DNA of 64,000 nt from Otatea glauca (taxonomy: Eukaryota; Streptophyta; Magnoliopsida; Poales; Poaceae): positions 61,355,524 through 61,419,523 of the forward strand of contig CM070722.1 of NCBI GenBank assembly GCA_036346275.1. The letters are read 5' to 3'. Under the pieces are notes generated by a model, which searched no databases, was not told where the DNA came from, and was given only the letters and a program-made list of their open reading frames with translations. The stretch's first letter is position 1. Every line of letters starts with the position of its first letter. Shown here piece by piece: positions 33,879 to 45,639 of this stretch. The position numbers and the translations under genes were made by a program.

Positions 33879-34489
33879 TCTAGGCTCTAGCTAGCCGAGA
33901 ATACATTGTATTTTTTATAAAAGAAATTGGTCAAATCTCTGATATTTACTAAAAAACGAAGAATAATCAGGCTATAAATACGCGCGCGCACGCGGGTACC
34001 TGGCGCCTCAGTCATGAGCTGAGCTCAAACCGAGGGAATGCATGTTGAACCGGTCATTTGATTTGTTCGAATATCGGTTCTGCTTGATTTTTTTTAATCT
34101 CTAGATCATCTTTCCTGCTATTCGAATTAGCTAAGATATGTGTGTGTCTGATTCTAATTTTGATTCTGTGATTCAGAAACGTGATTGACTACCGTCATAT
34201 ATACCCTTCAATTGTCTAGTTGCGCTGCATTTTTCTTCAACAAAGGGAGGACTGGAGGAGTATGATCCAGCACAAAAGGACCTTTAAGATAGAGAAGGCA
34301 AACGAAAAGAAACAATAATGGCGATAGGAAAAGGAAGTGAGCAACCCGATGCGAGTCCTGTTCCCTGCCGCGGTGTCACGTTCACGACAGAGCCACTTCG
34401 ACGCCGCTGTCCCCGCTTTGTAGCAGGTGATTGTTTGCAACTAAGAAACTGGGATTTAATTAGATTGCAGCAGAGCAGACGGATTTAAG
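33879..34489. other. Spacer between the two inverted hAT-like elements
   Basis: About 610 bp with a cgcgcgcgcacgcg run near 33985 and no recognised gene. Confidence 0.4.
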
Positions 34490-35259
34490 TAGAGGTGGGC
34501 ACTCGGGCCGACCCGAGACACGACGTCACGATCCGCCACGAAACTCGATCCGGCACGAAGTGGATCGTGCCGGGTCAGTATGACACTGTAGCACGGGTCG
34601 TGCCGGGCTTGAGAATCAGGCACGATGGACGACACGACTCGGCATGATACTGTAGAATGGGCTGTACCGAGCCCGATGACCCAGGACGTGAGAAAGAAGC
34701 CTAGCATGAAGGTCACCGACTCACAGAGCATGACCGCCATGGATACACCTAGTAGCATGAACGCCACCCTTATCGTCGACACCTGAGAGAGACGGACAAA
34801 ACGAGAGAGAGAGTTGAGTTGCACTGTCTCTCAATCTCTCTCAGCTCTCTCTCGCCTGTCTCTCTCAATCTCCCTCTCAATCTCTTTTGCCTGTCTCGCT
34901 CACTCTCTTTCTCGTCCATTGCCCCCTCTCTCGCCGGTGTTGAGCACATCTCCCTCGCTTTATGTAAATGTTCAAGAATAAATAAATTTTAGTTCTTTTT
35001 CTCATAATATTTACATTACTACCTTAACTCCATGTGTCTCCGACTACTTTCTTCTCGTTGCAATAGTGCAAATGGGTCGGACCTGAGCCGACACGGCACG
35101 AAACGCAAATGAGACGTACCTGGGCTCACCGAAGACGATCCAGGCCGGCACGGCACAGCACGGCGTGCACGACGGATCGTCATGGTACGACACAATTCAG
35201 GCACGAAGCATGATAGACTCGTGCTGGGTCGATCCGGTACGACACAACACCCACCTCTG
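34490..35259 (-). mobile_element. hAT-like non-autonomous element, copy 2 (inverted)
   Basis: It starts TAGAGGTGGGC and ends CCCACCTCTG. Reverse-complemented, it aligns with 33086-33878, including tatc-tgcttcgtg, gccgtgccggcctgg, acccatttgcac-attgcaacgag and the (ct)n block. No target duplication is evident (gatttaag versus tgcaaggt). Confidence 0.65.
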
Positions 35260-35519
35260 TGCAAGGTGCTCTCGATTAAGAAACTGGCCACCTTTCGTAC
35301 GGAACTCCGAGGCTCCTTTCTAGGCACAGACATTCTGCGCTCCTGCTCCCGATGCTAGCTAGCACTAGCTAATTAACCCAGCTAGTGGTCGTCTTCTTCC
35401 TCCTCCTCTCCTCCCTCTCTAGAAAATACATGATGTTCTCTTTCTCTAATTCCTAACTGAACCGCATCAATTAATGGACACTCGCCAACCTACCCCACTA
35501 TTGTATGCCGACCATGCAT

Positions 35520-36041
35520 TGTTACACTCCAAACTTCTCTCTTGTGTACATTAGCCTTTGGATCGGATCAAAGTTTTATGAGATACGACACGAATGTATA
35601 CAGTCTCAAGAACAAAGAAGTTATATCTAGAGACTAGAGGTAACCGAAGTAACAGCGATGAAGCAACCGCGTCTAAAGAGAAAAGATTTGACGAAACCGA
35701 CAACAAATTCTTTAAGTATAACCTCAAAACAGTAAAAGGGATTGTCGCTCTCTCGCAACCCTCTCAAACTTTTAGTACCCTCGGATCTAGTACTAAAGGA
35801 TAACCTAACCTCTAATCCTCTGGTGTCTCTCTTACTTTAGATAATTTGATTTGTAGCTTGGGCTCTCAACGACCACCTCTATGAGTTTATACAGCCTTCT
35901 TAATCTTCCTCTAAAGAGAAGTAGAAATCATATTTCAAAAGAGAGTAGAAATTTTAATCCTATTAAAATTCATCTAGAACTTTTTATAACACACATTTTC
36001 AAATTCTAAAAGAATAGATACGAGTCACCGTACCCTTAACA
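35520..36041 (-). mobile_element. Solo Copia LTR (same family as 4794-10920)
   Basis: It runs from TGTTACACTCC to CCCTTAACA and aligns along its length with both LTRs of the Copia element (gatgaagcaaccgcg; acaaattctttaa; acctcaaaacagtaaaagg; gatacgagtcaccgta). Flanks are tgcat (35515-35519) and tgtat (36042-36046), one mismatch. There is no primer-binding site or internal region beside it, so it is a solo LTR left by recombination. Confidence 0.8.
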
Positions 36042-36800
36042 TGTATGCATAAAACGAGAGAGACCTAGATCTGTATATATCTTTTGGTCTGCTCTTCTTC
36101 ATCATTCTGCTCACTAGCCTTATGTCATGGAGATGGAGCTTAAAACTCTAACTTGTGCGGCATGCCTCTCTTATTTTATGCCCCTTCCCCCGACCTCTTC
36201 TTGCCATACAATTCACTGCTGTGTTATTGGCCTTCTCTGTCTCGATCTTGGATTGGCTAAATGCAGATTAAGATGTTGACTGGCTAGGCGTAGCTTATGT
36301 CAGATAGATGTAGTGCATGCACCAATATCTTGTGAGATCTATATGTTATTTGGAAGGGGTAGTCCGCTACATGACGCTTCCAATTAACCCTAGCAACACA
36401 CCACAGACCGCCAAAAGTTGCTTTGGTTCGCCACTAGCCATCGTTTCTACATATTATCCTGATATCGATCATTCACGACTGAGAGATGGAGATCTAAGCG
36501 ATTGATCTGGTATGTATATCCTTGCATTGATCACTATATAAATGTCTTTATTTTCATTTATCCCTTGACTTGAATATATACTTCTGGTGTTTGATGGGGC
36601 GTTCGTCTTACGGTGCAGGCTGATGAGGGAGCGGAGGCAGTCCGTTCGCATGAGATCGCCTTAAGAGCTTCGTATACATGGTCTACATGAGTTGCATGGT
36701 TGATCAATGGAAAGAGCGATATTGGTGAGGTTCAATCCGATCATAGGTTTTTACAATGGTGATAAGATCGGTATCTGATTGAGCCGCGCCAATATCTCTT
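36042..36800. other. Intergenic region, nothing recognised
   Basis: Short frames only, none resembling a known protein. Confidence 0.35.
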
Positions 36801-36801
36801 C

Positions 36802-37065
36802 GGTCCTTTTCGAGACAACTTCTGATTGTGTAGATTCTAAATTATGGGAGAAGCTGCTTCTGATCGTAGGAGAATCGGCGGGCCGACTGTGCGTGAAGGT
36901 GAAGGACCGGGCCATCAAGAATCAACAAGAATCAGCTGGATCCGGATTCTGATTCTATGTAGAGGACAACTTCTGATTGTGAGAGAAGCTGTCCAGAATC
37001 CTCCCGTTCGGCAAATAATCCGATTTTTTTAAGCAGAAGCTGGCCAAAAGCTATCTCGAAAGGGG
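36802..37065. repeat. MITE-like element with cttctgattgt words
   Basis: The left end ccttttcgagacaact and the right end agctatctcgaaagggg are roughly complementary. Inside, acttctgattgtg and agaagctg recur. It is related to the palindromic element at 63677-63905. Confidence 0.45.
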
Positions 37066-37129
37066 CCTTCCTCCTATATCTTGGTTCCTTCCAATCTAAA
37101 GTGACATCCACGGCTGGTGAGCATTCTCT

Positions 37130-37385
37130 CACTACTACAGATTATACCATCACAGACGGTTCGAAAACATCATCACAAACGGTTTTTTGATTCGTCTGTG
37201 ACCATGCGTTAGTGATATAACAGCATATCAATGACGATTTTCAAACCGTCTGCGATATCAACATCACAGACGGTTCTAGTTAGAAATCATATGTGATACT
37301 GCAATATCACAGACAATTTTATACTAGAACCGTCTGTGGTACTTAAACATCACAGACGGTTTCTAAATAGAAACGTCCGTGATCC
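37130..37385 (+). mobile_element. CACTA (En/Spm) transposon end with subterminal repeats
   Basis: It begins CACTACTACAGAT, the canonical CACTA terminus. Within 250 bp it has at least eight copies of atcacagacggtt or its complement aaccgtctgtgat, the subterminal transposase-binding type of repeat. The partner end (ctgtagtagtg) was not found to the right in the window, so this is a truncated or very old element. Confidence 0.75.
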
Positions 37386-39429
37386 TCTTTTTTTCCCCAC
37401 ACCCCAGCAGAACTTCCATCATTTGTATCTGTTGTTCGGAATTTTCTTCTGCTTAGGTTTTTTTGCAACGATATTTATAAGGCACAACCGGTTATAGATT
37501 TAGTAATTGAATATCTAAACTTCCTAGATACATCGAGGCAACAGCTTGTCTGATCAGGATCATCTTAAAATATGAAGTTTTGTAACACTTTCATCTCTTT
37601 CTTATTATAATATTGATGTATTCTAAGGTAAAATTCATTTCATTCCACAGTTCGTCATAAACGTTATTATGCTCTGATTTATCGCTTTCACTTCATCCTC
37701 ATACCCGAATGAGAATACCATAACGAGCCTGCTTCTTGAATTATAGAGTTTATTAAGTCATCGTATGGACCATTAACTGAGAAGGATTAACCCCAAGTTT
37801 GATTGATATAAATACATATGTATTTGATCAGTATATTTCAGGTAAACAATTAGTAAGTTGTTATTTATGTTAGATATTAATTATATTATTCTTGGTAATT
37901 TTCCGGTACCTAATTCTCCGTCTATATGTCCTAAGTTTTATGTCTTATACGTGGTTGGACATATTATAATGGCAGTGATTCAGTGAACTATTTTTGTGAA
38001 ACAAGAAGTAACTGATTTACTTTATGACAAAATCGACACCGAACAGATCATACGGGCATACATGCCTGTACGTAAAACATATCATCTCCTCTATAATTTG
38101 AGCCATGATTCATTATTACCATATCATGCATCAAGAATGAAGAGCACGAACTTTTAAACTCATCTTGTATAAGTGCATTACTTGTTTCATTGTCTGGTTA
38201 TTCATTAGTCTTCAGATAAATCTGCAGCAAAGGATATATCAGTCAAAGGTTCAAGATGGAATTAATACTTCGTAGGTTTTCAGTTCATTATACACTTCTT
38301 TTGCTTACTTGGAAAATTTTCTGTACGTAGGATTTCGATCAGCATGGTTATTTGAATCGAAGTGATCCTTAATATATACTGATCCATGTTTCTAGGAATA
38401 TTTCAATTCCTTTTTCAATTCACAAATGATTCTTTATTTTGTATCGTCTCAAATTCGTGCATGTTCTTTCAGGGTTAGAGTAAGATCAGTACGTTAATTT
38501 TTGAACCGTTGTTGTCACCAGCGAAACTTCAAATCTGTGGATAGAACAAGCTGAACTTTTTTCTCCTCTGTGAGGAAGAACATGTTGTAGAACTAGAAAA
38601 TCAGAAAACGATCATCGTTAAGGGTAGTTTCAGGATTAGTTTAGATGGCCTCTGAGCCATGACTGACACGGACTGAGCTTAGTTTTATTCCAGTTAAGTT
38701 TAGTTGGGCCACATGGGCGGTTTTATGAAACCATGGATTGTGTTAGGGCTTACTGGGTTTTGGATAATCATTGGCCCCAATTAGGCCGTGGAACGCTCAC
38801 AGCCGAAGTGATTTTTCTTGACATCTCAGGGGGGGAAAACACTTCGCACGGCTATGGCTTCTTCTCCATGCTGGGCCAAATGGCTAAGATTTCATCAGGA
38901 ATAATCAGTGGTCATATGAATCATCTAGCACCATCCTCTCGGCTCTTCAGGCACGCCGCACGCAGCTTCGATAGCGACGATGATGGCACGGTGCGCAAGT
39001 AAGTGCCCAACTCCATCGGCCGGCAACCTAACACGTAGCGTACGTGTCAAGCGATGTCACCGCCCCCACTACCAAAATCTACTGCAGGAGTGCACATTAG
39101 CTGCAGCCCAGTCGGTAAGGCGCATCCACTTGTACATCTTAGTGAAAAAGATGTTAAAAACATCATAAGCTCAAATCTCAACCCCTTTTGAATCATGGCT
39201 ATGAATACCATGCATGGTGCATACGTTTCCGTCATTCGACGACCGGCGAGGTTTGATCCGTGACTTCTCAGCCCGTAATTTATGCATTGCGACGCTCTCA
39301 ACTGGAAACCAATGTGTACATTTGTCTTACGGCGGCAATAAGCCAGCTATACGATAAAAGAGGACACAATTTACACCTCCTCAACTGGCAAATAATATAT
39401 ATCTTATACATGGAAGAAATAGAGAGGGA
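37386..39429. other. AT-rich region, possible CACTA interior, with a tRNA-like relic
   Basis: No recognised coding region; a frame at 38733-39002 (89 codons) matches nothing I know. At 39100-39175 cagcccagtcggtaaggcgc looks like an A box and agctcaaatctc like a B box, a possible SINE head. At 39268-39318 a block (cccgtaatttatgcattgcg) is related to the tandem repeat at 41640-41820. Confidence 0.35.
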
Positions 39430-41625
39430 GATAGTGTCCATTAATCATAGCGTTTTCATCAAGCGGAGATCAATACATGACAACTTCCTCTACATCAAAA
39501 ACCTCATCGAGGAGCTGCACATGAAGAAGGCTCCGGCTCTCTTCATCAAATTAGACATTGACAAAGCTTTCGATTCAATCAGCTGGGAGTATCTGCTAAA
39601 GCTCTTGGAGCAAGTGGAGTTCGGCCATTATGGATAGATTGGATTTCAATGATACTTGCTTCATCATCTTCGAGAATCCTACTCAATGGAATCCCTGGGC
39701 AGCCTATTAATCATAGGAGAGGACTTCGGCATAGGGATCCGCTGTCACCTATGCTATTCATCTTGGCCATCAATCCCCTACAAAAGATAATTTCTAAAGT
39801 AGCAAGGGAGATCCTAACCACATTAGTTCTAGGGCGGTCACACAGGCTTTGTATCTCCCTGTATGTTGACGATGCAGCCATATTCGCTAACCCGGATACT
39901 CAGGAGCTACATGCAATCCGAATGGCATTATCTATCTTCGGTGGAGCAACAAGGTTCCAGACAAACATCTAGAGGAGCAAGGTCTATCCCATAAGATGTG
40001 TGGGTGTGGATCTGGCAGCCATCCTACAGGAATTTTCAGCCCTCAGGAAATCCTTTCCCTGTAGATACTTAGGTCTTCCACTGCACCCAACCAAGCTTAA
40101 AAAATTAGATGTGCAACTGATCATCGACAAAATGGGAACCAGCTTGGAAGGGAAAACTTCTATCAAGGGTGGCTCGCCTCACATTAGTCAACTCGGTTCT
40201 CACGTCCCTCGTAATTTACCATCTCACAGTGTTCTCACCAGGCACATGGGCAAGAAAAAAGATGGACAGATTAAGGCGAATTTTCATATGGAAGGGAGAA
40301 CAGGAATGTAACGGAGGTCACTGCCTAGTGAACTGGAACAGAGTGAGCAGGCCCAAAAAACGAGGAGGTTTGGGGATAAAAGGCCTCCATAGATTTGGAC
40401 GAGCGTTGCTTATGAGGTGGCTTTGGTATGAATGGAAAGATACGCACTAGCCCTAAGTCGGCATGGACATACCTTGCAATGGAACTAATAGGAGCCTCTT
40501 CAATGCAAGAACCACCATAGTACTAGGGGATGGTGCAACTGCGAGGTTCTGGACCTCTAGATGGCTAAAGGAAAACTCACCAAGTGAACTATCACCCCAG
40601 TGTTTTGTGTTGGCAAGGAGAAAGAATAAGTTGAATAGAAATTGGCTCAAGCCGCTCCGATGTATAACCACTGCTACGTAGCTTAATGAATATGCCATCC
40701 TATGGCTCGCGATCCAACATGTCAACTTACAGCCACAGGTACACAACAAGATAACGTGGAAATGGACGACAAACGACGACTACTCAGTGAAAACAGCTTA
40801 TAATGTACGGTCCATGGTTTCAGACCGGAGCATAACTACAATGTCATATGGCGAGCTAATACAGAGAACAAGCTTGTTAGAAATCTGAACCTGAATCAGC
40901 CACACATCTCAAGCTCTATTGCCTTTTTGCGAAACAGATATGTATTAAAGTCTTCCGCTGACTACACATGCAGCCGTCCTCAATACAGTTACACAACAGC
41001 TCCTTCTCTGTTTCTCAATGGCGACAAGCCATTCGTGACATCACACCTTCCAAACAAAGGAAGGAGGTCGACGGACTACTCATATACGCCTTCTAAAACA
41101 TATAGAAGGGGAGGAACAAGAGAATTTTTGAAAATTCTTACTAGACAGTGCAACGCATTTTTAACTTAATCTCACAGGATGTAGGCAATCGAAGAAAAGC
41201 ATTCACACCCTATCAAATAGTCGTTGTTGCTGCTCCATAATCTGACAAGACAGGCAGCTATGCAGGAGGTTGGCTTTCGGAACAGGTTTCTAACAAGCTG
41301 ATAACGCTAAGACCAGGACAGTAAATGTCGCACATTATAGATTTTTGCTTGCACTAGTCACACACAAGCATAACAACTCAGCTTTTTGACAAGCAAGCTT
41401 TTCTGGTCTTAGTACTTTTCCTAATCTTTCATGCGCTAAGCTGCGTATATTGTCGTATCATGTCTTTAGTTTTTCTGTCCTGTTGGTTCCGGTGGACATC
41501 TTGAAACATTTCTTTTTTTTGTATTCTAATATTCCTGTTGTACTAGTACTAGCAATTTTCTACTCTTTTTTTTAAATAAAAGACAGAGCTCCTGCTAATT
41601 TAAAAAAGAAAGAAAGAAAGAAAGT
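39430..41625 (+). mobile_element. L1-type LINE remnant with poly(A)-like tail
   Basis: Successive plus-strand frames read INHSVFIKRRSIHDNFLYIK, FIKLDIDKAFDSISWEYL, the RT core RRGLRHRDPLSPMLFILAI, YVDDAAIFANP, CRYLGLPLHPTKL, RRIFIWKGEQ, KKRGGLGIKGLHRFGRALLMRW and WKWTTNDDYSVKTAYN. Stops and shifts separate the blocks. The 3' end gacagagctcctgctaattt is followed by aaaaaagaaagaaagaaag (about 41603-41622). It is inactive and probably 5'-truncated near 39430. The block near 40925-41165 may be a further small insertion. Confidence 0.8.
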
Positions 41626-41880
41626 GTGCTATGTGTGCGTATGACTTATAAGTCCGTAATTTACGCGTAGCAATGCTCTTCGCTGAAAACCACTTTGTAT
41701 ATTTTTCCACGTATTTTAGCCGACTCTTCTTTCATAGAAAGTGCGCTACCTGTGCGTATGACTTATAAGTCCGTAATTTACGCATAGCAATGCTCTTCGC
41801 TGAAAACCACTTTACATATTTTCCCACTTGTTTTAGCCAACTCTCCCTGTTAAAAGGTGTCCCTGTTAAAAGGTATACTA
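41626..41880. repeat. Tandem duplication, about 118 bp unit
   Basis: Two copies of tgcgtatgacttataagtcc, gtaatttacgc-tagcaatgc and ctgaaaaccactt start near 41635 and 41753. They are followed by a double ccctgttaaaaggt. A third, diverged copy lies upstream of the LINE at 39268-39318. Confidence 0.7.
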
Positions 41881-43515
41881 CGTGTGCTCTGCATGCCGAC
41901 GAGTTTGCCTAAGGGAGCTTCGGCCATATATTTTCTTCCGAGACTGGGAATCTCGCTCGCCACCCATGTGTTTCCAAGTGCATTTTTTTGAACACAAGTT
42001 TCTCCAAGTGCAAGTGGCAAGTTTTGTTCACAGCCTCTTATGTTCCATCATAGTAGGGAGTGCTGATCGATTGTGCAGTTAACCAGAAAGCCGGTTAGCT
42101 TGACCCAAAATTAAATGGGCATTGTGCTGGTTCATGCATGTATCTGTAACAAGCCACTCGACAGACCCACTCAGCACTGTCCAAGCAAGAGTAGCCCTTG
42201 AAGATCACTTGCCAAGCAGTATAACCATCCAAAGAACAGTGGTACATACTTATATATGCCATTCACAAAAGTACTGGAAATTCAGGAAAGTCATATTGCA
42301 AAGCATGCGTCCTTCTTTTTTTTTCTAGGAATGGCCGGCGCATGTACTAGATTGTATGCCTCTGAACAATGGATCACGTTTGCTCCTAACCTGAATGTAC
42401 TAGAGCTTGCATTACGTATGTATGCTCCTAATCTCCATTCGCTCTGTATGTCTGAACTTCTCTGAATTAATTAAGCTCTCTGATGCAGTCATGCAGAAGT
42501 GTTGGAAGGTAGTTGTACTACATTACAGCAGCCCATACATCATCGCACATCACATGTAGACCTTCCCATCGTCGTTTTATTTGACTCGTAGGTAATGACC
42601 GACCGGGTCGATGACTTGGAACGAAATGCTGACTCATGGCTCAGCGACCAGGAGAGACCAGAAACAGGGTCAGAAACGGCTCGTTCGGTCGCACCACACG
42701 CGTCAGCATCGGAACCGATCGACAGGAGTGTAGCTTCTCCCTGGGTTCCCATTTTGCCGCTGACTTCGCCTGAACTTTTTGGCCCCTTTCGCCACCTACA
42801 GATTCTCCGCATCAATCCAACCTTTACACGTGACAATCTTTCTTGTAGAAATCTTCAGATGCATTTGGATTATGGAACCTCAAAATCCAAGGAATGTTTG
42901 GATAACCATCCCTATTTACCTAAGAGTATTTCTTTTATTCGTATATATATACCTTCGTTCTTTTTTACTTATTTGTTTTCGACATCGATAGGACCTAAAA
43001 AAGGCCTCTAATACATTTTGGTCATTGCATTTTCTAATTATATATTAGAAAAAGTTATTAAAAATATAATAATATAACAATTAATACTTTTGATGATAAA
43101 TCTACTAGTATAAAGCATTCTAAATCGACTAGACCAAAATGAGTACAAGTAAAGATGATTGCCACGCGATCGAAAACGAGAAGTTAACAAAAGAAATTAC
43201 CGGTAATTAATATGTTTAGACACAAAATATTGCAATTCAAAATGATCCGGCCACGGGCTACCATCTGTTGGTCACGTCGGCCTCAGCACTTTCAAAGTCT
43301 ACTTTCGGAGCGCAAAAATTCTCGCAGTTCTAACTTCCACGCTAAAATTCCATGCGCAGGCGCGACCTCCTCGTACGCCTGGTTGGCTGGCCGGCCGCGT
43401 CGTTTCCACGACGCTTCCGGATCGACGCTCGTGCTCGATCATCTATTCGTCTGCTGCTGATCGGGCGACCATTCCGTCAAAGCTAAGATCCTGGGCCTAT
43501 AGCTCCTCCCTATAC
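41881..43515. other. 5' flank of the PIP-type peptide gene
   Basis: No recognised gene; frames at 42595-43011 do not resemble a known protein. AT-rich at 43020-43200. On the minus strand TTGAC (43480-43476), a W-box core, lies about 36 bp upstream of the TATA box, which would fit WRKY control of an immune peptide. The W-box role is inference. Confidence 0.4.
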
Positions 43516-43523
43516 TATATATA
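43516..43523 (+). promoter_or_regulatory. TATA box of the PIP-type gene
   Basis: TATATATA, 128 bp upstream of the ATG at 43651. It predicts transcription start near 43550 and a 5' UTR of about 100 bases. Confidence 0.7.
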
Positions 43524-43650
43524 CCCCAGAACCCAACACCTGAGCTGCAAACTAAGCATCTGATCGACCACCACACAGGCATATACTGTAGTACACTGAC
43601 AGCACACACGTGTGCGAGTGCAGCATATAATCCTTAATCGCCTCGCAAGA

Positions 43651-43929
43651 ATGGCTGCCAAGTTCAGGGCGCAAGCGCCGGCAGCTACTCTAGTCATGGT
43701 GATGTGCCTGCTGGTTCTTGCGGCTACGGTCGCGAGTGCCAGACCGCTTACGCTGTTGGAGAAAGACGGTGCGCGTGCGGTGGAACCTCCGGTTGGCGAC
43801 GATATCCAGACGGTGGTCGGGGCCAAGGAGCACGACGGCGGCGCCGGCAGCTCGGGGCACAAGTTCATCAACATCGACATGATAGGCGGGATCAAGAACT
43901 CCGGGCCCAGCCCCGGCGCCGGGCATTAG
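43651..43929 (+). CDS. PIP/PIPL-type secreted signalling peptide precursor, 92 aa
   Basis: The ATG at 43651 is preferred over an upstream non-ATG frame start because it gives a proper signal peptide (residues 1-32, AATLVMVMCLLVLAATVASA). A variable acidic middle follows, then a conserved C-terminus ending IKNSGPSPGAGH. SGPSxxGxGH-type ends define PAMP-induced peptides (PIP) and PIP-like peptides, which are cleaved in the apoplast and perceived by the receptor kinase RLK7. Here the core is SGPSPGAGH, one residue shorter than PIP1-type cores. A TATA box is at 43516 and a polyadenylation signal aataaa at 43956-43961. It is a single exon, intact, with high GC at third positions. Confidence 0.85.
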   Translation: MAAKFRAQAPAATLVMVMCLLVLAATVASARPLTLLEKDGARAVEPPVGDDIQTVVGAKEHDGGAGSSGHKFINIDMIGGIKNSGPSPGAGH

Positions 43930-43955
43930 ACGCCGGCCGGGCATGCCATGACTTC

Positions 43956-43961
43956 AATAAA
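43956..43961 (+). terminator. Polyadenylation signal of the PIP-type gene
   Basis: AATAAA 27 bp after the stop codon, in the usual position range for a short 3' UTR. Confidence 0.5.
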
Positions 43962-45639
43962 AGCAGGGGATCGGATATCGTACATAGGCTAAATCGTGGC
44001 ATATATACTGATATACATGGCATGCATGCTAGCTAGCTAGAAACGATCATACTTAATTATATTGTTCCGTATACTACTAGTTCCTTTTGTTCTTTTGTTC
44101 TGTATGACAAAGCATGCAATGCATAGTAGCTAGCGAAGTTTGATAATATATACGTGTGCCTGGTTTCTATTTGCAGGTGCAAATTTGTAATTATTCTTAC
44201 ACATGATGATATACATACAAGATGATATACATATTTTGGCGCACAATAAGAATGGAACAGTCTGGAAAAGAAACTATAATACGTCAGGTGTGCTGAAAGC
44301 TATTTCGTTGGTATCAATTGGAATCAACGGGCCAGTAGGTAGGTTGATGATCCGGCTCAGCACGCCACAAAATTGCACGTTCAAATCCTCTCGTGCTTTT
44401 GATGCGGCACGCAGTCATGGGCAGAGACTACGATCCCTGTGGCTGGAAACTTTGCATGCGCGCAAGAAGTTTCGATCCGGCGGGTGCCGCGCCTCTCGCA
44501 CTTCGTTCAAACATCTTCTTTGCCTAACAAAATTATGAAAAACTCTACTCAGAAATTTATCTCTCCCTCCCTCTCCAACAGCACAACTCTCTATCACTCC
44601 TCTTTCTCTCCTCTATCTCTATAAAATCAGAAAGAAAAGGAGATTAGCAAGTGGCCATAGTTTCGTGCACGAACAACAGAAATCCACGCCAAATCACCCT
44701 TAGTGTCTGAGTTCGATTGGACGCCAATGGCTACAGTAATGTAGCCTTACGCTTCTCTCACCCGCTCTCTTATTAGGGTTTAGGAGACGCAAAAACGGGA
44801 TAAAGATTTTAACACGCAACACCTCGTGAAAGAGGAAAAAATTCACATGAGACAAATACATTTTTTTCGTTCAATTAACATGTACATGGATGCGTCTTTA
44901 TATAGCCGGATGAGTCCAAAATCTATAATGAAATTATCTTCGAAATCTATAATGAAATTATCTTCGAAAAACCCCGAAGGATAATTAAACACCATGAATA
45001 CCTTGAACTTGGTATTTCAAAGTGCCGAAAGTCCAAATGACTAATTTCAACAAGAAAGACTGGAACAATCTAATCCAAACACTTCTCATGAAGCCCAAAA
45101 CATCACCTGTGGCACTTGATAGATAGCGAAGAACTCATATCATGCATATTTCATATGCTCCACCTGAAACACAAAATTCGGCACACAATACTCACTGAAA
45201 GAGTAACTTGCACATGTAATTGTCACATACTTTAAATTGCCGACTTCGAAGATAACTAAAATCCATGACATGATTGAAACTTCTACTGTAAAACTATAAA
45301 GATAAAAGAACTCGTACCATCAATGAAGTATAAATTACAGTAAACCCCTCAAATCGAGCCATGATAACTGGATGTACAACGATATAGTATCAACACACAA
45401 GCAAACTCTTTATTGCACTTCAATCCTTTATCTCAAACTAATATTAGAGCAAAACCTTCACTTTTAAATAGTAAAACTCCAGAGAGTATAATACTAGCTA
45501 TCATCAGGGTGTCATCAAATTCTTGAGAATTATTGTTGCCAAAGGCTTCATAATAATTGCGCAAGCGATCCAAAATTTATAACACAAACAAACGATGAAT
45601 GAACACCAAAAATCAGTTATCTCCTTAGCTGACATTGAT
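43962..45639. other. Intergenic region with SINE-like and short repeat sequence
   Basis: At 44325-44392 gggccagtaggtagg and cacgttcaaatcctc look like RNA polymerase III A and B boxes, possibly a SINE head. At 44918-44966 a 22-24 bp unit, aatctataatgaaattatct, is directly duplicated. On the minus strand ggctatataaag near 44905 is a TATA-like word that may belong to an unrecognised LTR at 44800-45500. No gene is seen. Confidence 0.35.
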
